NCBI GenBank assembly: GCA_013823505.1
Contig: PNMH01000007.1
Span: forward strand, 24,568 to 88,567
Origin: Polaromonas sp.
GTDB taxonomy: Bacteria > Pseudomonadota > Gammaproteobacteria > Burkholderiales > Burkholderiaceae
DNA: 64,000 bases
Reading direction: 5' to 3'
Under the pieces are notes generated by a model that was given only the letters and a program-made list of their open reading frames with translations, ran no database searches and was not told the origin of the DNA. This document shows positions 23,952-32,448 of this stretch, one piece after another. Each line of letters begins with the position of its first letter. Positions within the stretch are counted from its first letter, which is position 1. Position numbers and translations under genes: made by a program.

Positions 23952-24557
23952 TCAGGCGGCCTGTGCGCCCAGCTTCCGGATCTTGTTCAACCAGCGCGCC
24001 ACACCGGCCGAGCCCAGGCCCTCCACCGAACCGATCAGGGTTTCGTGAATGGGCCCAAAGCCCACAAAGCCCAGGATGTTGCGCTCCAGCGATTTGACGC
24101 TGTGCGCGCGGAAGTACCAGCGGTAGGCCAGCGCCGGCATGCCCATGGTGACCACCACCCGCGCCGAACGCCCGCTCAGCGGCTTGCGGCCAAACGGTTG
24201 GGCGCCCTCGGGGCCCACCGCAAAGCCCGGACGCGCCACCTGCTCCAGAAAGGCCTTGAGCAGCGCCGGCATGTCGCCCAGCCACAGCGGAAAAAAGATC
24301 ACCACGTGTTCGGCCCATGAAATGCTGTCCTGCGCGGGCTGCAGGGCCGGCGGCAGCGCGCCATGGTGCCAGGCCTCGGCGGTCTTGAGCCAGGGAAAGT
24401 CGAGTGCGCCCACGGCGATGCGGCGCACCTGATGGCCCGCGCCCATCGCGCCTTCGGCATAGGCGGTGACCAAGGCGTGGTTGAGTCGCTCGGCACGCGG
24501 GTCGGGGTGGCCTTCAATCAGCAGGATGCGGCGCGAGGTGGTGACGGGGGGTGTCAT
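23952..24557 (-). CDS. NAD(P)H dehydrogenase (quinone), flavodoxin-like fold
   Basis: 201 residues. The start at 24557 (MTPPVTTSRRILLIEGHPDP) follows GGAG; an in-frame upstream ATG would add 17 residues. FMN-binding and family motifs are RILLIEGHPDPRAERLNHAL, AEHVVIFFPLWLGDMPALLKAFLEQV and a C-terminal VTMGMPALAYRWYFRAHSVKSLERNILGFVG. These enzymes transfer two electrons from NAD(P)H to quinones. Confidence 0.88.
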   Translation of the reverse strand: MTPPVTTSRRILLIEGHPDPRAERLNHALVTAYAEGAMGAGHQVRRIAVGALDFPWLKTAEAWHHGALPPALQPAQDSISWAEHVVIFFPLWLGDMPALLKAFLEQVARPGFAVGPEGAQPFGRKPLSGRSARVVVTMGMPALAYRWYFRAHSVKSLERNILGFVGFGPIHETLIGSVEGLGSAGVARWLNKIRKLGAQAA

Positions 24558-24640
24558 GGCGGGCTCCATCGAAACGGGGAGTTCCATCCTGAAGCCCGGG
24601 CGCGCCACCTGCCTTGACGCGGATCAAGCCCGCGGGATTC

Positions 24641-25588
24641 TCATCGCCGGTCCGGCTTGCGCACCTTGGGCTTGTTGGCGCGTTCCTTTTTCTTGTTCTG
24701 GCGCTCGGCATCGGCCAGCTGGCCCGCCGCGAGCCATTGCAGGAACTGCTCGGGCGTTTCCAGCGTGATGCGACCGAGCACGCCGCTGCGGAAATCGGCG
24801 ATCAGCAGTTCGGCGACCTTCTGCCAGTGGATGCTGCCACCCGTGCCGATGGCGCCGCGCTTGCGCGCGATGGCCGCCATCACCTCCTCGTCGGGCAGGC
24901 TGGCCACGGTGTCCAGCGGCAACCCGAGCTTGTAGCGCGCTTCGAGTTGTGCGCCGTAGGCGACCTTGAGCTTGGACAGCAGCTCCAGCGCGACTTCCTG
25001 GTCGTCGTAGGCGTTGCGGCCCACCGCGCCGCTGGCCGCGAGGTTGTAGCCGCTCTCGGGCACCACGATGCGCGGCCACAGCATGCCGGGGGTGTCAAAC
25101 AAATAAAAGTCATCGGCCAGCACCAGGCGTTGTTCGGTGCGGGTGATGCCGGCCTCGTCGCCGGTCTTGGCCGAGCGTTTGCCCAGCAGGGTGTTGATCA
25201 GCGTGCTCTTGCCCACGTTGGGAATGCCGCAGATGAGCACCCGCATGGGCTTGACCATGCCGCCGCGCAAAGGGGCGAGTTCGAAGCACGACGCGATGAT
25301 GGCGCGCGCCGGCGCGGTGATGCTGGCGTCCAGCGCGATGGCGCGCGTGTTGGGCTGTGCGTTGTAGTGCGCGAGCCAGAGCGCGGTGCGCTCGGGGTCG
25401 GCCATGTCCTGCTTGTTGACCACCTTGAGCGTGGGCCGACCGGCCGTGAGCTCGGCCAGCAGCGGGTTGGCACTGGACCCAGGCAGGCGCGCGTCGAGCA
25501 TCTCGATCACAACGTCGATCTCCTTTGCGCGCTCGGTGATGGCCTTGCGCGTGAGGTGCATGTGCCCGGGGAACCACTGGATGCTCAT
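24641..25588 (-). CDS. ylqF: YlqF/RbgA-type circularly permuted ribosome-assembly GTPase
   Basis: 315 residues. The GTPase motifs are permuted: G4 NKQD (58-61) comes before G1 GIPNVGKST (about 119-127), G2 near GITRTEQ, and G3 DTPG. The start [17 protein letters not shown] is the family hallmark. YlqF/RbgA acts late in assembly of the large ribosomal subunit. A basic Lys/Arg tail ([17 protein letters not shown]) may bind rRNA. Confidence 0.95.
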   Translation of the reverse strand: MSIQWFPGHMHLTRKAITERAKEIDVVIEMLDARLPGSSANPLLAELTAGRPTLKVVNKQDMADPERTALWLAHYNAQPNTRAIALDASITAPARAIIASCFELAPLRGGMVKPMRVLICGIPNVGKSTLINTLLGKRSAKTGDEAGITRTEQRLVLADDFYLFDTPGMLWPRIVVPESGYNLAASGAVGRNAYDDQEVALELLSKLKVAYGAQLEARYKLGLPLDTVASLPDEEVMAAIARKRGAIGTGGSIHWQKVAELLIADFRSGVLGRITLETPEQFLQWLAAGQLADAERQNKKKERANKPKVRKPDRR

Positions 25589-25709
25589 GGGAAAACGGTC
25601 TCGAAGAGAGGTGGGGAGCGGGGATTGTGCCTTGGTGTAACTCCCGGGGGCCGCCGGGCGGGCGCGTCCCTACAATGAATTTCCAACACAACACCCCCCG
25701 AGGAGACCC

Positions 25710-26180
25710 ATGGCCATCACCGTCAAAATCGATCTGGGCTACGAATTCGACGTCAAGGCCAAGGCGGCCGAGGTGTTCGAGGTGCTCTCCGACGTGCCCG
25801 AGTCGGTGAGCCATTTCCCCAAGGTCGAGAAGCTCACCGATCTGGGTGGCGGCGTCTACCAGTGGGAGATGGAGAAAGTCGGCACCGCGCAGGTCAACAT
25901 CCAGACCATCTACGCCAGCAAGTACGTGAACGACAAGGCCAAGGGCACAGTGAAGTGGACGCCGGTCAAGGGCATCGGCAACGCGCTGGTGGGCGGGAAC
26001 TGGAAGATTGTGGACAACAAGAAATCCACCAACGTGACCCTGGCGATTCAGGGCGAGATCGAGGTGCCGCTGCCCGGCCTCATGAAGATGGTGGTGGCGC
26101 CGGTGGTCGAAGGCGAGTTTGAAAAGCTCGTCGAAAAATACATCGACAACCTCATCAAACGCTTCGGCGGCGAGGCCTGA
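25710..26180 (+). CDS. SRPBCC-family protein
   Basis: 156 residues of START/Bet v1-like fold: MAITVKIDLGYEFDVKAKAAEVFEVLSDVPESVSHFPKVEKL at the N-terminus, a beta-rich middle, and the long C-terminal helix EFEKLVEKYIDNLIKRFGG. Members bind hydrophobic ligands; the ligand is unknown. AGGAG (25701-25705) precedes the ATG. The stop lies inside a bidirectional hairpin. Confidence 0.88.
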   Translation: MAITVKIDLGYEFDVKAKAAEVFEVLSDVPESVSHFPKVEKLTDLGGGVYQWEMEKVGTAQVNIQTIYASKYVNDKAKGTVKWTPVKGIGNALVGGNWKIVDNKKSTNVTLAIQGEIEVPLPGLMKMVVAPVVEGEFEKLVEKYIDNLIKRFGGEA

Positions 26181-26208
26181 AGGCCTGCCACCGGCGGGCC
26201 TTCAGGCC
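26174..26208. terminator. Bidirectional terminator hairpin spanning both convergent stop codons
   Basis: GGCCTGAAGGCC (26174-26185) and its complement (26197-26208) form a perfect 12-bp stem with an 11-nt loop. The TGA of the SRPBCC gene (26178-26180) lies in the left arm and the stop of the hydrolase gene (26202-26204) in the right arm. Confidence 0.65.
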
Positions 26209-27092
26209 GTCAGAAGTTCCTTGAAAAACGCCATGGTGCGGTCCCACGACAGCTTCGCGGCGGCCGCATCGAAGCGCGGCGTGGTGTCGTTGTTGAAGCC
26301 GTGCTGCGTGCCCGGGTACTGGTGGGCGGTGTAGCGGGCACCGGCGGCTTTCAAGGCCGTTTCATAGGCAGGCCAGGCGGCGTTGATGCGTTCGTCGACC
26401 GCCGCAAAATGGATCAACAGCGGTGCCTTCACCTTGGCCGCATCTTCCACCGGCGGGTGGTTGCCGTAGAACGGCACGGCCGCGGCCAGGTCGGGCAACT
26501 GCGTCGACAGCATGTGGGCGATGCCGCCGCCATAACAAAACCCCACCACGCCCACGCGGCCGTTGCTGTCAGTGCGTGCCTTGAGCGTGGCGGCGGCAGC
26601 CAGCATGTCTTGCCGGGTCTTGGTCTGGTCGAGCGTGGCGAACAGCGTGCGCGCCTTGTCTTCGTCCCCGGGGTAGCCGCCCAGCGGGCTGAGCGCGTCG
26701 GGCGCCAGGGCCAGGTACCCATCGAGTGCGATGCGGCGCGTGATGTCTTCGATGTGCGGGTTCAGGCCGCGGTTCTCATGGATCACGAGCACGCTGGGCA
26801 GCTTGCCGGTGGCGTTGGCCGGCTTGGCCACGTAGGCCTTGATGGTGCCGTAGCCCGACGGTGAAGGCACGTCCACCAGCTCGGTCTTCAGGCGCGCGTC
26901 ATCCTTGGGGATCATCTGCGCGGCGGCAAAGTCGGGGCTGAGCGCGGCCAGCAGGCCCACGGCCGTCATGCCGCCCACCGCAAACTTGCTGGCCCGGTCC
27001 AGGAAACCCCGGCGGTCCAGGTCGCCGTGCACGTAGGCATCAAAAAGGATAAGCAGTTCCTGGTCAAAGTCGGCGGCGGTGAGTCGTGTCAT
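26202..27092 (-). CDS. Dienelactone hydrolase family protein, probable Tat substrate
   Basis: 296 residues. The N-terminus (about 1-60) carries a twin-arginine type segment DRRGFLDRASKFAVGGMTAVGLLAAL. The alpha/beta-hydrolase body has the nucleophile Cys in VGVVGFCYGGGIAHML (about residues 167-182), the acid Asp in HFAAVDERINAAW, and His in YPGTQHGFNNDT, the DLH triad Cys-Asp-His. It is a hydrolase of unknown substrate, possibly exported. Start at 27092 (MTRLTAADFD). Confidence 0.9.
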   Translation of the reverse strand: MTRLTAADFDQELLILFDAYVHGDLDRRGFLDRASKFAVGGMTAVGLLAALSPDFAAAQMIPKDDARLKTELVDVPSPSGYGTIKAYVAKPANATGKLPSVLVIHENRGLNPHIEDITRRIALDGYLALAPDALSPLGGYPGDEDKARTLFATLDQTKTRQDMLAAAATLKARTDSNGRVGVVGFCYGGGIAHMLSTQLPDLAAAVPFYGNHPPVEDAAKVKAPLLIHFAAVDERINAAWPAYETALKAAGARYTAHQYPGTQHGFNNDTTPRFDAAAAKLSWDRTMAFFKELLTA

Positions 27093-27208
27093 GGCGGCGT
27101 CTCCATTGGAAAACGTGCAGGATAGACGCGACCCGCGCCGAATGCGCATTCACGACCCGGGCGTGCGGGTTTGGATTTGTAAAGCAGCAGCGGGCGACTG
27201 CCCGTGCT

Positions 27209-28765
27209 TCAAGCCGTGACCGGGTTGGCTTGTGCCTGCGGCCGGCCCAGGCGTGTGGGCGAGGTGTATTCCTGCCGGTAGATCTCGAACGGCATGGTGT
27301 CCGCCGCCTCGATGGCCCGCTGGTCTTCGACCGACTTGGCCGCCATGGCCTCGAAGCGGGCCTGCTGCTTGGTGCTCCATTCGAGCGAGAGCAGGTGCTG
27401 GTGCGTGACACGCGACTGGGCACGTGCGAAGCCGACAAACGAATCGTCGTGGTGCGCGTGCATGGCCTGCAGCACCCGGGCCGACGGCAGCAGCTCGGGT
27501 GACTGCAGGTGGGCGATGGCCAATGCCACAGCGTTGGCGTGATCGATACCGCCGTGCGCCAGGTCCAGCGCCTCGGCAATCGGCACGAGCTCGGCGAGGA
27601 TCTCGTCGGCCCATTGCATGAGCGGCACGGCCTGGCCCTCGCGCATGAGGTTCAGGCCTGGCTCGCGACCGCGCGCGGCCGTGAGGTGCTGGTTGTGCGC
27701 GAGTTCGCGGATCTCGGCCGGCGTGTCGGGCGGGCTCTCGGAGAGCAAGCAGTGCAGCAGGAACACGTCCAGGAAGCGCAGCGTGCTCGCGCCAATGCCG
27801 ATGGGCTCGAACGGGTTGAGGTCCATCAAACGCACCTCGATGTACTCCACGCCGCGTTCGCGCAAGGCGTGCAGCGGGCGCTCGCCGGGGTAGATCACGC
27901 GCTTGGGGCGGATGGTGCCGTAGAACTCGTTCTCGATCTGCAGCAGCGTGGTGGCGAGCTGGTTGTAGTCGCCACCCGGGTTGCGGATGCCCACCGCTTC
28001 GTACGCCGGCCAGGGGCGCGTGAGCGCGTCGTGCAGCGAGGCTGCGTAGCCTTCCAGCCCGTTGTAGCTCACGGCCAGCGTGGCCTGGGCTTCGCTCTGG
28101 TAACCGAGGCGGCCCATGCGCAGCGAGGTGCCGTGCGGCATGTACAGCGTGCGATCGCTGAGCTTCTGCAGTTCGTGCTCGCGACCTTCGACGAACGATG
28201 AACACACCGCCGGCGATGCGCCGAACAAGGTAAGCAGCAAAAAGGCGTGGCGGCGGAAATTGCGGATGGTGGCGAAATACTCGTCGCTGGTCACACCGGG
28301 CAGCGACCAGTTGTAGTGGATGCCCGAAATGGTCTGCATGCGCCGGCCATATCGGTGGCCCAGGCCCATGCGGTAGACGCTCTTGGCGCGACCCACGTTG
28401 GACGAGCCGTAGCGGCCCAGCGGAATGGTCTCGTCGGTCGGCAGGCCGCAGGGCATGCTGGAGGCCCACATCATTTCGTCGCCCACGGCGCGCAAGCTGC
28501 GCACCGTGTACTGGTGCACCTCGGTGAGTTCGGCCAGGCAAGACTCCACCGATTCGTGCACGCCGGTGATGAGTTCGAGTTGGGACTCGCTGTAGTCGGT
28601 GGTGATGTGCGGGTGCGTCAAGGCACTGCCCAGGGCAGCAGGGTGCGGCGTGAGCGCCAACTTGCCGTCGGGCTGCGAGCGCAGGCTCTCTTTTTCAAGG
28701 CCGCGGCGCATGCCGCGCAGGCGCTCACCCGAGAGGGCGTCCAGCCGGTGATTCAGAGAGGTCAT
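27209..28765 (-). CDS. gshA: Glutamate-cysteine ligase (long proteobacterial type)
   Basis: A 518-residue ATP-dependent enzyme making gamma-glutamylcysteine, the first step of glutathione synthesis. Family stretches are RGMRRGLEKESLRSQPDGK at the N-terminus, HITTDYSESQLELITGVH, DEMMWASSMPCGLP, SGIHYNWSLP, and ERGVEYIEVRLMDLNPFEPIGI. The length matches the E. coli GshA type. The start MTSLNHRLDALSGERL is the standard one. No gshB is in the window. Confidence 0.97.
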   Translation of the reverse strand: MTSLNHRLDALSGERLRGMRRGLEKESLRSQPDGKLALTPHPAALGSALTHPHITTDYSESQLELITGVHESVESCLAELTEVHQYTVRSLRAVGDEMMWASSMPCGLPTDETIPLGRYGSSNVGRAKSVYRMGLGHRYGRRMQTISGIHYNWSLPGVTSDEYFATIRNFRRHAFLLLTLFGASPAVCSSFVEGREHELQKLSDRTLYMPHGTSLRMGRLGYQSEAQATLAVSYNGLEGYAASLHDALTRPWPAYEAVGIRNPGGDYNQLATTLLQIENEFYGTIRPKRVIYPGERPLHALRERGVEYIEVRLMDLNPFEPIGIGASTLRFLDVFLLHCLLSESPPDTPAEIRELAHNQHLTAARGREPGLNLMREGQAVPLMQWADEILAELVPIAEALDLAHGGIDHANAVALAIAHLQSPELLPSARVLQAMHAHHDDSFVGFARAQSRVTHQHLLSLEWSTKQQARFEAMAAKSVEDQRAIEAADTMPFEIYRQEYTSPTRLGRPQAQANPVTA

Positions 28766-28898
28766 ACAGGGGTCGTGTTGCAGGTCCGGGGGCGGAAGTT
28801 AACACGGCTGCGCCATTTCTGCTGGCGACCGTGCGCTGGGGGACCGACCAAGACCGGGCATGAGACTCATGATCGATGCCCAACCACGAAAGCACACC

Positions 28899-29708
28899 AT
28901 GCCCAACAACATCCCCGCCTTCGGCCTGGGCACCTTCCGACTCAAGGATCAGGTCGTGATCGACTCGGTGAAAAACGGCCTCGACCTGGGCTACCGCCTG
29001 ATCGACACCGCACAAATCTATGGCAACGAAGCCGAGGTTGGCCGGGCCATCGCCGAGAGCGGCGTGCCGAGAAGCGACTTGTTCATCACCACCAAGGTCT
29101 GGACCGACAACTTTGCGCAGGACAAGCTTGTACCCAGCCTCAAGGAGAGCTTGGTCAAGCTGCGCACCGACCACGTGGACCTCACGCTGATCCACTGGCC
29201 ATCGCCCAAGGGCGCCGTGCCGGTGGCCGAGTTCATGGGCGCGCTGGCCCAGGCCAAGGCCCAGGGCCTGACGCGTCTGATCGGCGTGTCGAACTTCACC
29301 ATCGCGCTGCTGCGCGAGGCCATGAGCGCGGTGGGTGCCGGCGAGATTGCCACCAACCAGATCGAACTGCACCCCCACTTTCAAAACCGAAAGCTGGTGG
29401 CATTCGCCAACGCCGAGGGCATTCACACCACCTCCTACATGACGCTGGCCTACGGCGAGGTGCTGAAGGACCCGGTGGTGCAGGACATCGCAAAGGAACT
29501 CGACGCCACCCCCGCGCAGGTGGCGCTTGCGTGGGCCATGCAGCTGGGGCACGCGGTGATTCCCTCGTCGACGAAACGCGAAAATCTGAAGAGCAACCTG
29601 CTCTCCACCCGCCTGCGGCTGAGCGACGATCAGATGGCGCGCATCGCCGCACTGGACAAGGGCAAACGACTGATCAACCCCGAGAGCCTGGCGCCGGCCT
29701 GGGATTGA
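28899..29708 (+). CDS. dkgB: Aldo/keto reductase, DkgB-like
   Basis: 269 residues. The NADPH-dependent (beta/alpha)8 barrel motifs are present: [37 protein letters not shown] (catalytic Asp and Tyr), LFITTKVW (Lys), LTLIHWPSP (His), and [15 protein letters not shown] near the C-terminus (cofactor binding). E. coli DkgB reduces 2,5-diketogluconate and methylglyoxal. The start at 28899 ([11 protein letters not shown]) matches DkgB; an upstream ATG at 28860 gives a non-conserved extension. Convergent with dusC, with a 6-bp gap. Confidence 0.9.
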   Translation: MPNNIPAFGLGTFRLKDQVVIDSVKNGLDLGYRLIDTAQIYGNEAEVGRAIAESGVPRSDLFITTKVWTDNFAQDKLVPSLKESLVKLRTDHVDLTLIHWPSPKGAVPVAEFMGALAQAKAQGLTRLIGVSNFTIALLREAMSAVGAGEIATNQIELHPHFQNRKLVAFANAEGIHTTSYMTLAYGEVLKDPVVQDIAKELDATPAQVALAWAMQLGHAVIPSSTKRENLKSNLLSTRLRLSDDQMARIAALDKGKRLINPESLAPAWD

Positions 29709-29714
29709 TCGGCC

Positions 29715-30710
29715 TCAGGCTGTGCAGGCCTGAGGCTCTGTCTGCCGATGCAGCCAGGCTTCGATATGCGCTGGCTCGTTGAAGAGGCGCAGATCGTCGT
29801 AGGCCTGTTGCGCTTCGGGGTAACGCTTGCGCAGGTAGTTGAGCCATTGTTTGAGGCGTCCGGCGCGGTGGCGGCGCTCCACATGTGCGCTCACCTGCTG
29901 CCAGAAGATCTGAAGCAGTGGGGGCAACACCTCCCAAGCCACGCCACCCTGCCCCTTGATGGCGAGCGCCAGACCGGGGTCGGTGACCATGCCGCGCCCG
30001 ATCATGAGGTGTTCGCAGCCGGTCACTTCGCGGCAGCGCGCGGCGTCGGCCACGGTCCAGATCTCGCCGTTGGCGATGACCGGCAGGCGCAAGTGGGGTG
30101 GCAATGACTGGCGCACCTCGGCGAGCCGGTCCCAGTAGGCCGGCGGCCGGTAGCCGTGGGCCTTGGTGCGCGCGTGGATCACGAGTTCGTCGGCACCGGC
30201 TTCGGCAATGGCGTGGGCGCACTCTTCAGCGCGCAGATCGTCGTTGAAGCCCAGCCGCATCTTGGCCGACACGGGAACATGGGCCGGCACGGCGCGGCGC
30301 ACGGCGGCCACGATGCGGCCGATGAGTTCGGGCTCGTCGAGCAGCACGGCGCCGCCGCGGCTCTGGTTGACGGTTTTGGCGGGGCAGCCAAAGTTGAGGT
30401 CGATGCCGTGCGGGCCGAGGCCGGCGAGTCGCTCGGCGTTTTCAGCGAGGCAGCCCGGGTCGGAGCCCAGCAGTTGCGCACGAACCGGCACGCCCGCGCG
30501 GGTGCGGCCACCGTTGAGCAGTTCGGGCACGACGCGCACGAACACGCGCTCGGGCAGGAGCATGTCGGTGACGCGGATGAATTCGCTCACGCATCGGTCG
30601 ATGCCACCGGTGCGCGTGAGCACATCGCGCAGGGTGGCGTCGAGCAAACCTTCCATGGGGGCGAGCAACAGCATGGGGGTATTGTCCTTTGCTTGGACAA
30701 TCGCCTTCAT
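29715..30710 (-). CDS. dusC: tRNA-dihydrouridine synthase, DusC-like
   Basis: 331 residues from ATG at 30710, or 319 from ATG at 30674 (MLLLAPMEGLLDATLRD), which is the start most like E. coli DusC. FMN-barrel motifs: LLLAPMEG, VSEFIRVT, LGPHGIDLNFGCPAKTVNQSRGGAVLL (the catalytic Cys lies in FGCPAKTVN), VSAKMRLGFND, and IGRGMVTDPGLA. DusC reduces U16 of tRNAs in E. coli. A dyad (30681-30701) falls between the two possible starts. The leader holds one copy of a nested palindromic element in sense. Confidence 0.92.
   Translation of the reverse strand: MKAIVQAKDNTPMLLLAPMEGLLDATLRDVLTRTGGIDRCVSEFIRVTDMLLPERVFVRVVPELLNGGRTRAGVPVRAQLLGSDPGCLAENAERLAGLGPHGIDLNFGCPAKTVNQSRGGAVLLDEPELIGRIVAAVRRAVPAHVPVSAKMRLGFNDDLRAEECAHAIAEAGADELVIHARTKAHGYRPPAYWDRLAEVRQSLPPHLRLPVIANGEIWTVADAARCREVTGCEHLMIGRGMVTDPGLALAIKGQGGVAWEVLPPLLQIFWQQVSAHVERRHRAGRLKQWLNYLRKRYPEAQQAYDDLRLFNEPAHIEAWLHRQTEPQACTA
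30681..30701. repeat. Dyad between the two candidate dusC starts
   Basis: ATTGTCC-tttgctt-GGACAAT: perfect 7-bp arms, 7-nt spacer. If translation starts at 30674 this is an operator or leader hairpin directly before the start; otherwise it is coding. Confidence 0.5.
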
Positions 30711-30740
30711 GGCTTGCTTTCTTTCTCCGGCGGGTCCGGT

Positions 30741-30840
30741 CATCGGCGACCGGGCGGAACGCCTCCGCGAATGTCCCCCGGGGCGGCTTTGCCGCCCCTC
30801 CTCCTTTATTTCGCTGCGGCGTTCCACCCGATCGCCGATG
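30741..30840 (-). repeat. Nested palindromic element, copy 1 (candidate structured leader RNA of dusC)
   Basis: Read on the minus strand: outer arm 30840-30818, core GCGAAATAAAGGAGGAG, an inner hairpin (GGGGCGGC-aaa-GCCGCCCC), then CGGGGGACATTCGCGGAG, and closing arm 30763-30741. The outer arms are 23 bp with two non-Watson-Crick positions. Both are G-U pairs on the minus strand and C-A clashes on the plus strand, so structure is favoured in the dusC-sense transcript. The core contains a strong Shine-Dalgarno-like AAAGGAGGAG with no start codon close behind it. Confidence 0.6.
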
Positions 30841-30884
30841 ACCTCGTTGGAGCGCGAACGGTTGCATGCCTCCATCACTTCAGG

Positions 30885-30989
30885 CTCGCGGGCGCACGGC
30901 GCTCTGCGCAGCGAAATAAAGGAGGAGGCGGCACCAGCCGCCGGGGGACATTCGCGGAGCAGAGCGCCGTGCGTCCTCGAGCCCGCGAG
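30885..30989 (+). repeat. Nested palindromic element, copy 2 (candidate structured leader RNA of the RluA-family gene)
   Basis: Read on the plus strand: outer arm 30885-30905, core GCGAAATAAAGGAGGAG, inner hairpin GGCGGC-acca-GCCGCC, then CGGGGGACATTCGCGGAG, and closing arm in two blocks (30961-30972 and 30981-30989). The conserved core is the same as copy 1, but outer and inner stems have different sequences that still pair, which is covariation. The last arm overlaps the GAGG (30987-30990) that serves as ribosome-binding site for the GTG at 30996. Confidence 0.6.
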
Positions 30990-30995
30990 GTCGCT

Positions 30996-31643
30996 GTGAG
31001 CAATGTCCTTCTGGTCCACGAAGACCCAAAATTCCTCGTACTGGAAAAACCCGCAGGCTTGCTGGCCGTCCCAGGCAAAGGTCCCGACAAACAAGACTGC
31101 CTGAGCACCAGAGCCCAAGCCCGATGGGCCGACGCCCTCGTCGTCCACCGGCTCGACATGGCCACCTCCGGCCTCGTGGTCGTGGCACGAGGCATCGAAG
31201 CACAACGCACGCTCAGCCTCGCATTTGAAGAACGCCGCGTGCACAAACGCTACACCGCCGTGGTCGCCGGTGAACTCGTCAACCCCCAAGCAGACAACGG
31301 CTGGAACACCATCGACCTGCCGCTGATGGCCGACTGGCCCAACCGGCCGCTGCAAAAGGTGGACCACGCACACGGCAAACCCAGCATCACCCGCTGGCGC
31401 ATCGCTCCGGGCCAAACACCCCCCGGCACCACCCGCCTCGAACTTGAACCCGTGACCGGGCGCACCCACCAGCTGCGCGTGCACCTGCAAGCCCTTGGAC
31501 ACCCCATGGTTGGCGATGCGCTGTACGCTGCGCCCGACGTCGTTGCCATGGCCAACCGCCTACTGCTGCACGCCCACTGGCTCTCGTTGCCACACCCCTT
31601 CCATGGCCAGACCATGGCGTTCCACAGTCCCTGCCCTTTCTGA
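30996..31643 (+). CDS. RluA-family RNA pseudouridine synthase
   Basis: 215 residues from GTG at 30996, with GAGG five bases upstream. Motifs are FLVLEKPAGLLAVPG (about 11-25), the catalytic HRLDMATSGLVVVARG (Asp in HRLD), KRYTAVVAG, and LEPVTGRTHQLRVHLQALGHPMVGD. It lacks an S4 domain, like the short RluA/TruC-type enzymes; the target RNA is uncertain. The leader contains copy 2 of the nested element, whose closing stem would hide the ribosome-binding site. The SDR gene follows after 7 bp. Confidence 0.92.
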   Translation: MSNVLLVHEDPKFLVLEKPAGLLAVPGKGPDKQDCLSTRAQARWADALVVHRLDMATSGLVVVARGIEAQRTLSLAFEERRVHKRYTAVVAGELVNPQADNGWNTIDLPLMADWPNRPLQKVDHAHGKPSITRWRIAPGQTPPGTTRLELEPVTGRTHQLRVHLQALGHPMVGDALYAAPDVVAMANRLLLHAHWLSLPHPFHGQTMAFHSPCPF

Positions 31644-31650
31644 GCCCACC

Positions 31651-32424
31651 ATGACGCCACAACACCTCACCATCCTCACCGGCGCCTCGCGCGGCATGGG
31701 CCTGGCCATGGCCCGCCAGCTGCTCGACCCCACACGCCACCTGCTGTGCATCTCGCGCCAGGTCAACGACGCCCTGACCGAAGAAGCCAAGGCCCTCGGC
31801 GCTCCACTCACCCAGTGGTCGCAGGACCTCGCCGACACCACCGGCGCCGCCCACCGCCTGCAGGCGTTTCTTGAAAGCGTGCCCGCCAGCGCATGGTCCA
31901 GCGCCACGCTGATCAACAACGCCGGTGTGATCCCGCGCATCGGACCGCTGGACCAGTGCCCGCCCGACGACCTGGCCAACGCGCTGCGCGTGGGCCTGGA
32001 AGCACCGATGCAACTCACTGCGGCCTTTTTGCGCATCACAACCGCTTGGGTGGACGCGGGCTGGCGCGGGCCCCGCAAGGTGCTCAACATCTCTTCGGGC
32101 CTGGGCCGCAGCGCCATGGCCGCGCAGGCCCCTTACTGCGCCGCCAAGGCCGGCATGGACCACTTCACCCGGTGCAGTGCGCTCGACGAAGCCCACCGCG
32201 AGCACGGCGCGCGCCTGGTCTCGCTGGCGCCTGGCGTGATCGACACTGACATGCAGGTGCAGCTGCGCGCAGGCGACCCGGCGGCCTTCCCCGACCGCAG
32301 CCGGTTTGTGGAACTCCAGCGCCAGGGCCAGCTCACATCGCCCGACGCCGCGGCCGCGCGCATCCTGGCTTATCTGGACCGCGCCGACTTCGGCGAGCAG
32401 CCGGTGGCCGACGTGCGCGGCTGA
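31651..32424 (+). CDS. Short-chain dehydrogenase/reductase
   Basis: 257 residues. The Rossmann start is LTILTGASRGMGLAMARQLL (TGxxxGxG), the NAG motif is LINNAGVIPRIGPLD, and the catalytic residues are Ser in LNISSGLGRSAMAAQAPYCAAKAG with Tyr-x3-Lys (YCAAK). It resembles the benzil/sepiapterin reductase-like group; the substrate is unknown. It sits in a run of same-strand genes from 30996 to 33024. Confidence 0.92.
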   Translation: MTPQHLTILTGASRGMGLAMARQLLDPTRHLLCISRQVNDALTEEAKALGAPLTQWSQDLADTTGAAHRLQAFLESVPASAWSSATLINNAGVIPRIGPLDQCPPDDLANALRVGLEAPMQLTAAFLRITTAWVDAGWRGPRKVLNISSGLGRSAMAAQAPYCAAKAGMDHFTRCSALDEAHREHGARLVSLAPGVIDTDMQVQLRAGDPAAFPDRSRFVELQRQGQLTSPDAAAARILAYLDRADFGEQPVADVRG

Positions 32425-32448
32425 TTGTTTGTTCAACCGGAACACCCC

